This document shows positions 46,593 through 58,300 of a stretch of 64,000 bases of DNA, one piece after another (the stretch's first letter is position 1; every line of letters starts with the position of its first letter). The notes under the pieces were generated by a model that saw only the letters and a program-made list of their open reading frames with translations, was not told the origin of the DNA and did not search any database. Both the position numbers and the translations under genes were made by a program. This DNA is from an uncultured Erysipelotrichales bacterium (GTDB lineage: Bacteria > Bacillota_I > Bacilli_A > Erysipelotrichales > Coprobacillaceae): contig CAJTTM010000014.1 of NCBI GenBank assembly GCA_910579135.1, positions 1-64,000 of the forward strand, in the 5' to 3' direction.

Positions 46593-49500
46593 TTAACTAT
46601 GTTTTTTCTTTCTAATAATCATATAAGCACCTACTGCACATATTGCAAGTACTGCATATGGGGCTATCATAACATCATCACCAGTTTTTGCACTAATAAC
46701 ATTCTTATTGTTTGTTGTTTTATTATTAGGTGTTTGATTTGATTCTACTGGTGGTTCTTCTTTATTTGTTGTATTAACTTTATCACCCAATACATCACTA
46801 TCAACAGATGGTTTATTTGGTTTATTTTCATCATCTGCTGGTTTGCTAGGATCTGTTGGTTTATCAGGCTCAGTTGGCTTATTATCATCAGTTTTCTTAA
46901 CTAATGCTTTTATTGCATCTTGTAAAGCCTTTTCCACTTGATTAACGTCATTTTGACTTGCCTCTTTATTGTCTAGCATTTCATTCGCTTCTTTTAATGC
47001 TTTTTCTAGTGTGTTCCATGATTCTGTAGTAAAATCTTTTTGGTTAAATTGAGTAGCTGTATGAACTGTTTCTTTTAATTGTGACTTATCAACTTTTGAT
47101 TCTAATAATAATTCATAAACCTCTTTTAATTGTTTATACAATAAATCAACAGCCTCTTGTGTCGCATTTTCATTATACAATTCTTTTGTTGCATCATCTA
47201 AAGAAATTCTAAATTGATCAGCTACTGATTGTATAATCATATCTAATATATCGTTACTAACTTTATTAGTAATTTGAATCTGATTATACAAATCAACTTT
47301 ATTAACACCCTTAATATTATCATTTAAGTGTAATTTAATCATCTTTTCATTTAAAAGACGTTTCTCAACTTCAACTACTTCAGGATCAGGATTATCAGAA
47401 TGAATTAGAGTATTTGCTTTTTCTATTTCATCTTTAAGTTCTATCCATGTTTCATCAGTATAACCAACATTTTCTATTTTTTCTGCTTTTTTCACAAGTT
47501 CTTGTAATCCTAAAACATCAGCAGCAACTCCTCCATCATGCAATTTGATTTCCGCAGCACTTCCATTAACTCCGACAGCAGATTTAAATTTCAAACGAAT
47601 ATGTTGTGTTGTTACAGTATCAAATAGGATTTCTTTTGTTTTATCATTTCGCTCTAAATCACCAGATTTAATAACTCGCCAATTTTGTCCATCATCACTA
47701 ACTTCAACATCATAACTTAATAGTGTTCCATTTCCTGCTCCAGAACGTGGTGTATAAGAAATACCACTTATTTTCGCAGGAGTATCAATGGTAAATGATA
47801 TCCAATGTGGAAATGTTGTAATACTCCAATCTGTATGCCACATTGTATCTGGATCATCGTCTATTGCTTTATTTGGATGAGCACCATTTCCTTGCCAAGA
47901 TGATGCATTTGCAGTTAATCTATCATTAGCAATATAGTTAACATTTGATTTTGTTTTCAATTCTAACTCATCTAATGCTTTTTCCAATTGTGTTGCATAA
48001 TTATCAACGACATCTTGCATTGTTACTGGAAGATCTCTACGAATACTATCAACAATTCTTTCTAAACGATTTACTGATTGTTCTGTAAACATTGATAAAT
48101 CATCAGAAATTAAATCTAAATATTTATCAACTCTTGTATAATCAGCTTTTGCATATTTTGATTCATTGAGAATAGTATTTAACTTATCTAGTAAATTCTC
48201 TATTTCTGCTTGTGTAGGATTATATTTTCTAAATAATTCTTTGGCTTCATTAACAACTTCTTGTAATTTCTTATCATGTCTTTCATTCAAAATGAATTCA
48301 GCTTTTTCTACTACATAGTCTAATTCCATAGTTGAATTCATTGTTTCATCTTTACCTAAACGTAAGTCATCTACATAACCAATAAAAGCATGAGTTTGAC
48401 TACCAATTCTTTCAAATGGATACATAGTTGTTGCATGTAATTTCTTATTTTCTGCTGCAACTTCATCATCACCTAATATATCCACTTTCTTTCCATTTAC
48501 ATAAAGTGAAGTGACATCTTTAACATTTTTGAATTCTAACTCTACCCATTCATTCAATGGTAATTCATAGTCAAATGAATAATCTCGACCTTCTCTTGAG
48601 AAACCAACTTTTCCAGTTCCCTTTTGAACAGCCTTAATTGTTCCATAATCACTTTCAAATAAAATCTGTTCTTTTGTACTATTAGAAGTACGTTTCACTT
48701 TCACTCTTAAATCATTACCTAATCCAACTGTTTTTAATGGTGTATTCACATAACTTTCACCACCATTTAATTGAAGAGCTTTTTTATTATCTACTGATTG
48801 AATAGAAGCGTTTTTACCAACAGTTAAATCATATCCATTTGCTGACACATCTTCAAATGAATCCAATGGATAATTAACAATATCATTCTCTTGACTTTCA
48901 ACCTTATATTCAAAATTAGTATTTGGTGCCTTACCAAGTTCTCTTCTTGTTTCATTAGCTTGGTTTAAATTTTGATTTCCTTTACCCCAAAGTTTTGCTC
49001 CAAATAGTGGAATTGCATTATCAATACGATCATAAACATCATATTCAGTAATTCCATTTTCTAAATAATCAGTCATATCATTCCATACTGCGAATGCACC
49101 ACCAACCATTTGTTTATCTCCAGCTGGTACTTTAAATCCACTAATACTATTAATATCAAGATTATAAAGTGTATTATCATTCAAATAATCATAATAATAT
49201 CCTGCTGCTGGAACAACATAATAATGTCCATCATTACAATTAATTAAATCAAATCCTAATTCATACATTTCATCAATGTTAGCCCAACTACCATTCCATA
49301 AGTTAATTTGAACATTTTCACTAACTTCTGTCATTTGAGAAACATCTGCTTGAGAACGACGTGATTGTGATAAACTTCCCCAAACACGTGCTGTACGTCC
49401 TGTTTCTTTAACATACTTAATCATATCTTTAGCAAATTGTACATAACGAGATTGGTTAGCACTATATTCATCTGCACCAACATGCACAATTGTATCTTTA

Positions 49501-52196
49501 TCGAATACAGGATCATTTCCACTCATATATTCATTAAAAATATCTTTAACGAAACCAAGACATTCGTTATATTGATTAACTAAGTCTAAATGATCATTTT
49601 GTCTACCATTTGTTCCAAGACGTAAATCTGGTCTTACTTTTGTAAGTGCTAAAGAGTGAGCTGGTGTATCGATTTCTGGTACAATATTCACTCCATAAAC
49701 TCTTGATTCTTTAATAAACTCTTTAAATTCTTCTTTTGTATAATAAACATCTGTACTTGTTAAATCAGCTTTATTTTTACCATCATTCCCACCTTTTTTA
49801 ATGTTAGATTCTAATCTAAATGCTGAATAAGCATCCATTTCATTTGGTGATAAATTCTCTAATGGAATTAAGTTATCATTTAAATGAATTTGGAAATCAT
49901 TCATTTTATACCAAGCCAGTTGTTGAACAACCTGTTTTAAATAATCCATTTTAAATGTTTTTCTACCAACATCTAAAACAAAACCACGTACTTTATAAAG
50001 AGGATAATCTCTTGTTACTCCTTGAGGAATATCATTTGTTTGTTTAAGACTTTGTAAAATTGTTCTTGTTGCCCAATATGCTCCAGTAGTTGTTTCAGCT
50101 TCTACTCTTACATAATTTTCAATTTCCATCAAATATCCTTCATCTTGAAGTCCTTTGCTTTTATCTGTTGTTAAAGTAAAATAGAAATCTCCCTTATTAA
50201 CATGACTTTGGTTTCCTACTACAACTTTTAATGTTTTACCTGTCATTTTCTTATAATCATCTACCATTGCATTTGCAATATCTTTTAATTGTTGATTTGC
50301 AATAACAATCTTAGCTTGATTTCCAACAGTAAATCGACCTGTTGTTCCTTTCCATTCAGCTAATTCTGGTAAAATTTTAGGAGCTGTATTATCACTACTT
50401 TCTGTACTATATTGTCCAGGAATTCTTACAGAAATTTCTTTAAATTTATAATTTCTCTTAGAAGTTGCTGGACTATCTCCTCTTATCGTTTCTATTGTTT
50501 TATCTACAATTTTGAAAGAAACTTTTACTTCTTTATCAGAAATAGGTTGATAAATATTTAATTCATTATCAACAACTTGTTCTAAATCAGTTCCATTATA
50601 TGTAACTTCATACTCATTTTCTTCAGCAGTTTCAGTCGGTAAATGAACAACTAATTTTGAACTTCCTTTTTGAGGTGTTTCAACAGTAATCATATCCAAT
50701 ACTTCATCCATAGTTGGTCTTTGAATAATATTACCACCATAAATCTCTATTTCACTCACTGATACATTATTCCAATAAATAGAACTATCTGGATCTTGAC
50801 CATCATAATCATGAATGAATAGACGAACATAACGTGTTTGATAAACTCTATCTAATACAATTTTTTGTTCTTTTTTAGATGGTTGTTGTGTGAAAGTTTT
50901 GACAGTTTGCCAATTAGCTTCACCAGTTTGTTCATTTGTTAATTCATCAGCAATTTGAATTTCATAATTGGTTGCTTTTCTTTCCCACCAAAATACTTTA
51001 ACAACTTCTACATCCATTGATTTTCCTAAATCAACATAAATCCAATGTGGTTGATGAATAGCATTTGGATCAGAAGAACTACCATCAACAGCTGAAGCCC
51101 ATCTATTTGCTTTGGCAGTTGTATTCCCATCAACAACTTTTTCAGCACCTAATGAATCAGCTTCACGATCACTAGCAACTGCTACTTTATGTAAAGCAAC
51201 GTTTTCTGCTGGATCTTGTTCATCTACATCTACATTAAAAATCTTAAACTCACAGCAAGAAACACTATTGTAACCATTCATTGATGTAACCTCAAGTTTA
51301 ACGTAACGACCTCTCGCTTCTTCATCTAAAATGACTTCTGATTTTTTTCCACTACTTCCAGTTTTCGCAACTACAGGATGACCCCAATCAGTAGTACTAT
51401 TAGAAACATAAATGTTATAATTTTTAGCATTAACACTATCACTTTCCCAAATCATTTGGAATTTATTCATTTCTGTTTCTTGCCCCAAATCAACATAAGC
51501 CCATTGTGTTACACCTTGTTCTGATGACCATCTTGATACATCATCACCATCTGTCAACTTTGATGCAGGCATAGTTGAATATTGATTACTTGCTGTTACA
51601 GTTTTATTCAAAGCAAGATTTGATGTAGGATTTTTAACATTTTCTCTTGCATATATTTCCATTTCATAAATAGAAATTGAATTCCATGATCCATCACTAT
51701 CTGGATCTTTAGCGGTTGCTGAATCAATATATAATCTTACATAACGTGCTTGATACATTTGATCTAGCATTATTTCATCTTCTAAATTTTCTGGACGATC
51801 AGTAAATGTTTTAACAGTTTGCCAGTCTCCTTCTCCTGTTTGTGCATTTGTTAATGTATTTGCAATTTGAATCTTATATGCTGTTGCTTTTCTTGTTTCC
51901 CAAAAGACTTTGACAACATTAAAAGATTGATTTTCTCCTAAATCTATATAAATCCAATGAGGAGCATTTTGAACAGCACTTCCCCATCTTGAACTTCTTG
52001 ATTTTGTATCTCCGTCGACAGCTAAAGCAGATCTTACAGAATTTGCTTCTTCAGAACTAGCTACCGCTGTTTTATTTAACGCTAAATTTGTTTCTTCTTT
52101 GGCCTTAACATTATTAACCTGTAACGAAAAAGTACTCGTTAAACACAAAGCAAAACCAATTAAGCATTTACCTATTTTAGGCATTAATTTCATCAT
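46593..52196 (-). CDS. Wall-anchored GH20 beta-N-acetylhexosaminidase with CBM32-like domains
   Basis: 1867 residues. Signal peptide to about residue 33; three F5/8-type C (CBM32-like) domains (about 40-180, 195-330, 335-490); a GH20b-like domain from about 600; and the GH20 barrel with PEIDTPAHSLA and the catalytic Asp-Glu in VGADEY around residue 905. A LamG/concanavalin-like domain follows (about 1150-1290), then another F5/8C domain (about 1424-1560), FIVAR-like helices (about 1600-1770), VLGDK and the tail AKTGDD, hydrophobic helix, RKKK. It should release terminal GlcNAc/GalNAc from host glycans. About 110 bp downstream of the GH84 gene and probably cotranscribed. Confidence 0.9.
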   Translation of the reverse strand: MMKLMPKIGKCLIGFALCLTSTFSLQVNNVKAKEETNLALNKTAVASSEEANSVRSALAVDGDTKSRSSRWGSAVQNAPHWIYIDLGENQSFNVVKVFWETRKATAYKIQIANTLTNAQTGEGDWQTVKTFTDRPENLEDEIMLDQMYQARYVRLYIDSATAKDPDSDGSWNSISIYEMEIYARENVKNPTSNLALNKTVTASNQYSTMPASKLTDGDDVSRWSSEQGVTQWAYVDLGQETEMNKFQMIWESDSVNAKNYNIYVSNSTTDWGHPVVAKTGSSGKKSEVILDEEARGRYVKLEVTSMNGYNSVSCCEFKIFNVDVDEQDPAENVALHKVAVASDREADSLGAEKVVDGNTTAKANRWASAVDGSSSDPNAIHQPHWIYVDLGKSMDVEVVKVFWWERKATNYEIQIADELTNEQTGEANWQTVKTFTQQPSKKEQKIVLDRVYQTRYVRLFIHDYDGQDPDSSIYWNNVSVSEIEIYGGNIIQRPTMDEVLDMITVETPQKGSSKLVVHLPTETAEENEYEVTYNGTDLEQVVDNELNIYQPISDKEVKVSFKIVDKTIETIRGDSPATSKRNYKFKEISVRIPGQYSTESSDNTAPKILPELAEWKGTTGRFTVGNQAKIVIANQQLKDIANAMVDDYKKMTGKTLKVVVGNQSHVNKGDFYFTLTTDKSKGLQDEGYLMEIENYVRVEAETTTGAYWATRTILQSLKQTNDIPQGVTRDYPLYKVRGFVLDVGRKTFKMDYLKQVVQQLAWYKMNDFQIHLNDNLIPLENLSPNEMDAYSAFRLESNIKKGGNDGKNKADLTSTDVYYTKEEFKEFIKESRVYGVNIVPEIDTPAHSLALTKVRPDLRLGTNGRQNDHLDLVNQYNECLGFVKDIFNEYMSGNDPVFDKDTIVHVGADEYSANQSRYVQFAKDMIKYVKETGRTARVWGSLSQSRRSQADVSQMTEVSENVQINLWNGSWANIDEMYELGFDLINCNDGHYYVVPAAGYYYDYLNDNTLYNLDINSISGFKVPAGDKQMVGGAFAVWNDMTDYLENGITEYDVYDRIDNAIPLFGAKLWGKGNQNLNQANETRRELGKAPNTNFEYKVESQENDIVNYPLDSFEDVSANGYDLTVGKNASIQSVDNKKALQLNGGESYVNTPLKTVGLGNDLRVKVKRTSNSTKEQILFESDYGTIKAVQKGTGKVGFSREGRDYSFDYELPLNEWVELEFKNVKDVTSLYVNGKKVDILGDDEVAAENKKLHATTMYPFERIGSQTHAFIGYVDDLRLGKDETMNSTMELDYVVEKAEFILNERHDKKLQEVVNEAKELFRKYNPTQAEIENLLDKLNTILNESKYAKADYTRVDKYLDLISDDLSMFTEQSVNRLERIVDSIRRDLPVTMQDVVDNYATQLEKALDELELKTKSNVNYIANDRLTANASSWQGNGAHPNKAIDDDPDTMWHTDWSITTFPHWISFTIDTPAKISGISYTPRSGAGNGTLLSYDVEVSDDGQNWRVIKSGDLERNDKTKEILFDTVTTQHIRLKFKSAVGVNGSAAEIKLHDGGVAADVLGLQELVKKAEKIENVGYTDETWIELKDEIEKANTLIHSDNPDPEVVEVEKRLLNEKMIKLHLNDNIKGVNKVDLYNQIQITNKVSNDILDMIIQSVADQFRISLDDATKELYNENATQEAVDLLYKQLKEVYELLLESKVDKSQLKETVHTATQFNQKDFTTESWNTLEKALKEANEMLDNKEASQNDVNQVEKALQDAIKALVKKTDDNKPTEPDKPTDPSKPADDENKPNKPSVDSDVLGDKVNTTNKEEPPVESNQTPNNKTTNNKNVISAKTGDDVMIAPYAVLAICAVGAYMIIRKKKHS

Positions 52197-52249
52197 GGAT
52201 ATTTTCTCCTTTACCTATAACAATTTTTATTAACTTATAAATTTTAAGT

Positions 52250-52282
52250 AGATAAAGGGTAATTTGTTACCACCCTTTATCT
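52250..52282 (-). other. Intergenic hairpin between the GH84 and GH20 genes
   Basis: An 11-bp perfect stem (52250-52260 with 52272-52282) with an 11-base loop and no following T tract. It fits an mRNA processing or stability element, or a weak terminator. Confidence 0.5.
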
Positions 52283-52305
52283 TAACAACTCTTTAACAAT
52301 TCATT

Positions 52306-55300
52306 TTATCCATGTTTTCTCTTTTTGATTGTCATATAAACACCTATTGCACAGATTGCAAGTATTACATATGGAGCTATCATGACATTATCTCCAGTTT
52401 TTGCACCAATAATCTTATCATTATTTGTTGTTTTATTATTTATTGTTTGGTTTGGCTGTACTTTTGGCTCTTCTTTATTTGTTATATTAATTTTATCACC
52501 TAGTACATCACTATCAATAGATGGTTTATTTGGGTTTTTATTATCATCTGTTTGATTTAATGATTTTAAAACCTCATCTAAAGCTTTTTGTAAATCTTGT
52601 GCATATTGATCGACAACTTTTTGTTCTTTAATATTCTTATTGTAATCAATAGAGGCAATCACTTTATTTAATGCTTCCACCTTTTTCGTATCAAATAGAG
52701 ATAAATCTTCTGGTACTTTATTTAAGATTTCTTGAACCTTACTATAATCAGCAGCCTTATATACTAACGTTTCTAAAGTTTCTTCATATGCAACCTTAAC
52801 TTTATTAAATTGATCTAATGATAAATCTTCATTCATTCCCATTAAATCATCATATGCTTGCTTATACTCTTTATAACTTTCTTCAGTATAATCAGCATTA
52901 TCCTTTAATTTCAAGTTTTGAATATACTCTTTCCAAACCTTTGTACCACTAAGTTCTAACTTATCCATAGCTTGTTGAAGTTTTGTTATCATATTTGTAA
53001 CATCTTCTTCACTACCATCAATAATCACTTGATTAGCATCTTTCATAAGATCAGCAACTATTTGATAAGATGCTTTTGTATACAATGATTTATCCAACTT
53101 ATCTACTTTACTCATAATTTCTTTAAGTGCAGTTATATTAACAAGTTCTGTCTTTGCTTTTGTAATATTTTCAGCATGCATAGCATATTGATCTCTTGTT
53201 GTATTTTCAACTGCTGTTTTAGCATCTTTAATAGCTTTTTGAAGTTTATTATAAGAATCTGTTGTATAATTCTTACCATCAACTTTCATTGCATCCTTAA
53301 TAATTTCTTCAAGTAAATCACTATTAGGAACTAATGCTTGCTTTTTCTCATTGATAACTTTTAATTGATTAGCAATTTCTTCTTTCGTTCCATTTTCTAA
53401 TAATTTTTTACCATCATTAATAGCTTGTGTATAAGCATCAAATGTTACTTTTGTATAAAGTTCACCATTATATGTCTTATATTCATCAATAGTCTCATTT
53501 AATTCAACAACACTAATTAATGCATCTCTTGCTTTTTCTAAGTCTTCAACCAATTTTTTAAATGTCATTGGAGTTGTCTTATCACCTTCAATTGCTGTTT
53601 CTATAGCTTCTTTGGCTTGTGTATAAGCATCAAATGTTACTTTTGTATAATCAGAAGCATTACGTTGAAGTTTATCTTCTTTTTCAAGAAGTAAGATAGC
53701 ATTTTCTTTATGATATTTTGAATATTCTAATTTATCTTTCTTTTCTGTTAATTGAAGAATTAACTTTTCTGCTACTTTTTGAGATAAATTTTCCTTATCT
53801 TCAAAAGCTTCTTTTGCTAAATTATAACTTTCTAAATAATTATTATAACTAGCAAATGTATAATAATGTTCTTCATTAGATACCTTTGTATCTAATAATG
53901 CTTTTAATTCTGTACCCGTATATTTTATTTCTGGTTTTTCAATTGCCATTCTTAATTGTCCAGTAGCATTTTCAATTGATACCTTAGAAGCATAAGCATT
54001 GTTATATACTTCATTTGCTAAACTTAAAGCATCTTCATAATTCTTCTTAGAAGTATCTGTCCATGTTGAAGTATCTACTGATTGATCAATCAATGCTTTA
54101 AGAGCAGCTCTTGCTTCAGTTGTATCTTCAACATTTTTAGATGTTGCAATTTCAAGAATTTCAGGAATAGTATCTTCCCATATAACTTTCATCTCCTTAA
54201 TTGTCACATCTTCAGGAATATTAAATTCAGTAACTGTTTGATTTAATTTTCCTAATAAAATATCCTCTGTTTCAAAACTTCCGTCATTAAGTTTTGTATA
54301 AACTTTTGCATAAACCTCAGCTTGACTAGGTGTACCCTCAGAAACAATTCTAACACTTCTAACACCGTTTGGTTTAGACAATACATATCTAAAAGAACTA
54401 TTTTTAGCACTTGATTTATATGCTGTTGTATAATCTCCATCTAACATATATGATGGAAGTTTACCGTTTTCTTCAATATTTTCACTAATAATACTACGTG
54501 TTGATTCTGGTGATACATATTCACCATTATTAATTGTAATTTCATAGAAAGCAGGGAATCTATGTCTATATGGTGCTGTAAATCTAACTCTTAGATATCT
54601 TCCTGTTGCACTATCATCTTCAACAGTTCCTTCTTTATACATATTTCCTGGATTCTTACTATCATGAATAAGTTCATCATAATTTTTAGCTACAACATTC
54701 ATATCATTACTATCATTTTCTTGTCCATCACCAATAGTTAAGACAGGTACCCAATTATCTCCATCAGGATCATTAGATACTTCAAAGACAGCATCTCTAA
54801 TATAATCTTTTTCTGTTTCTTTTACATAATATCTTAAATTATGAATTGTTCTTTCTTGACCTAAATCAAAGATAACATATGCTGGAGTTGCTCCATTATC
54901 AACAACTGGATAATCTCCAATACATGCTTTTGTTGTTAAATCACCATCAAAAATTTTATATGAATCTTTTAAATTACGCATATCTTGAGTTGTTCCATAT
55001 GCTGCATTAATACCCATATTTGTTTTATAGAATTCAGGTGATGAAACTTGATTATATACCAATTCAAATTGATTAATAACAATAGCTTTATTACTTTGAG
55101 CATTATTAATAATTCTTATATATCTAGCATCTTTATTTACAACATCATTTTTGTTATTTATTTCATGCCATTCTATTGCATTTGTTGAATATTCAATACT
55201 TAAATCGTTATTTAATCCTGTAATATCATATGATAAACTTTCCATTTTAAATATATCTGTCATTTCAAGACCAATATATTCTCCTGAAGCAAGTTCAATA

Positions 55301-58300
55301 TTTCCACTTGTTAATTGATATAAATTATCATTGAAGTTTGATAAAATTGGACTCTTTTCAATATTAGTATACAAATATTTAGTTGTTCCTTCATTCTTAC
55401 TTGCATTAAGATTTAAATCTTCAACTTCAAATTCATAAACTTTCCACCATTTATGAGTTCCAAAGTTATCTCCTTGTGGATCACTTAAATTAACTAAACG
55501 TACTTTTGTTGCCAAAACACCATTTCCATTTACAATAAGTTCAGCACCTGCATTATCAAAAGATTGTATCTCATGCCATTGTCCATCTGTTCCAAAGTAT
55601 TCAATAACTCCCTTTGTAACATTATCTCCACCATCTTGTGTTAATTTAATTTCACCAACACGAATAACATCACTATATTCTATAGTTAAATTAGCATTAA
55701 CAGGAATTGTATCTTTACAGCCACCATTATTATGATCTGGTAAAATTGTATAGTCATTATTTAAATGTGCAAATGTTCCTTTATCCCCATCAATAATTTT
55801 TTCTAATGGACCATATGAAGCACTATTTAAAGCAATTCCTACTCCATTTGCAACAATTGTTTTTGTAATATCTTCTGGATTTGTTGCAGAAGCCTCTGTG
55901 ACTTCAATTTCATATAACTTCCACCATTTACGTGTTCCATAAGTATCATTATTGGCATCAGTTGTATTTTCAAAGCGAATAGCTGTTGCAGTGACTCCAT
56001 TTCCATTAACTGTCAATGTTGCTCCTGCACCACTAAATGTTTCTAATTCATGCCATTGTCCATCTGTTCCTAAATATTCAACACGTCCGTTTGTTATCTT
56101 ATCACCACTGTCTTGAGTCATTTTGATTGTATCAAGTTTCATAGCACGGCTAAAATTAACTTTTACTTTAGCTCCAACAGGTATTGTATCTTTTGAACGA
56201 TTATCACTTGAAGATGGTAATCCACTTGCTAAAACACTATAATCATTATTTAAATGTGCATATGTTGATGTATTTCCATCAACAATATTGTTAAGAGCTC
56301 CTCCTGCTACTCCTAATTGCTCAAGTTCAACGGTTAATGTCACTTCATCACTAGGTTTTTCACTAGGTACGTCAGTAAGCGTTTTGACTTTAAACTCTCC
56401 TAATCTCCACCAGATAGGACGTTCTCCATCTATAACAAGACGAATTGCACTTGTATATATTTTTTTATCACTTAAATCAATATCTTGATGAAGTTGTTGA
56501 TTAATGGTAACACCTTCAATAGCAATCCATTTTCCTTTATTATCTAAATATTCTAAATGTCCTTCATGAATGGCGTCACCATTTAAACTATAAGCTTGTG
56601 CAAAATCAACACCTGTTACAAAATCATATTTACCTAAATTATATTGAACATAATCTCCTGGTAAAACTGAATTACCACCAGCATGATGAAGATGCGCTTC
56701 AACAACTTGTTTTTGTGCAGTTGTTCCTTCAGTTTTTCCTAACACACCATCACATAATTGACCATCATTAAGATCTCTAATACCTACATTTTCTAAAACC
56801 AAATTTGTTTTATATCCTTTTTCCTCTGGTGTTATACCATTTGGATTCATAGAAACTTCTGCTTGTAAAGTACAATATTCTGCTAAAGTATTAATGAATG
56901 GAACAATATGTTGAACTCCAACTTCTGCTCTTTCATAATAATCAACATATAAGAACTTATGCCCCTTACTCTTATCAAACGCTGCTTTCCCTTCACTATT
57001 ATACTTCAAAAGTCCAGACACATCACCTTTTTGTGCAGATTCAACACCATTTAAATATGCGAAAACTGCATCTAGTGTATCTTCCCAACAATCAAGAAAT
57101 ACTCCCATTTGTTCACGTTCTAACAAGCCTTCATTACCTGAAGTTTTGAAAGCTTTTACTGCATCTTTTAAAGTTTCAAATTCTGATCTTACTTTTGTAT
57201 AATCTTCATCAGTTAATGTTCCATTTTTTAATTTATTAACAAAATCATTTAATATTGGTTTTAATTCAACTGATTCTTCAAGTTTTGTTACTCTTCCATC
57301 CATATTTTGATTAATCATATGTTTTGATAATTCTTTTAAAGCATTTGATGCTCCTGTTTCTATTGCAGAATTATGATCCACATATTTAAAAGAATCTTCA
57401 TAGGCTTGATCGGCCTCGTCTTCAGTCCAAATATGCCATGAATAAGTAGCATTACCAAAAATAGCTACCTTACTTGGTTTAGATTGTTGCATTGGATTTA
57501 AAATAATTCCTTGGATATTACTTGGATTAACCCCTGCATGAAGGAACGTTTTATATCCACCCATAATCAAATGTGAATGTGAGTTATCTGAACATGGCCA
57601 GTTAATCCACATATAAGGTCCACGTCCTGTATTTTGAGTAAATGTATTCGTAAAGTTTGTTGTAACTTCTCCCCAAATTCTTCCACCAGTCATAACAATT
57701 TGTACGTCATCAGGATTTGTTTGTTTTAATGGTGTAAACTCAGCAGAAGAACCATTTCCCATATAATCAAACGGAACAAAAGGAATTGTTGTTTTCATAT
57801 CTGGATATTCTCTTTTGACTTCTCCTTTTAACCAAGTTGTTAAATCATTTAAAATTTTCTTTTCATTTTCTCCACCAGGATTAACAAAGTCATCTGCTAA
57901 AAGAGCAATTTGTCTTGCACCACGATCAATAACTTGTTTATATTTTGCTTTTAATGCTGCCAAAGAAGCATCATAATTATTAAAATTGAATGAATTCCCA
58001 TGTGGAAATGGATGTAATGCAAAAACAAATCTACATTTAGAGTCATTTCCTGCTTTTACTAATGGATCTATTTTATTTTTGATTTCATCATCAGTATATA
58101 ATACATTCCATTGTGTACGATGTTTTGGGTCATCCTTTGGAGCATAGAAATAAGAGTTTAATTTATAATATCCTCCCCACTTCATAAGATCACAACGATC
58201 GCTTGTTGACCATGGGTTTCCATAATATCCTTCAATAAACCCTCTACTTTTAACATCTGCATAATCTTCTATAGTTAAGTTCAAAATTGTGCGACTATCC

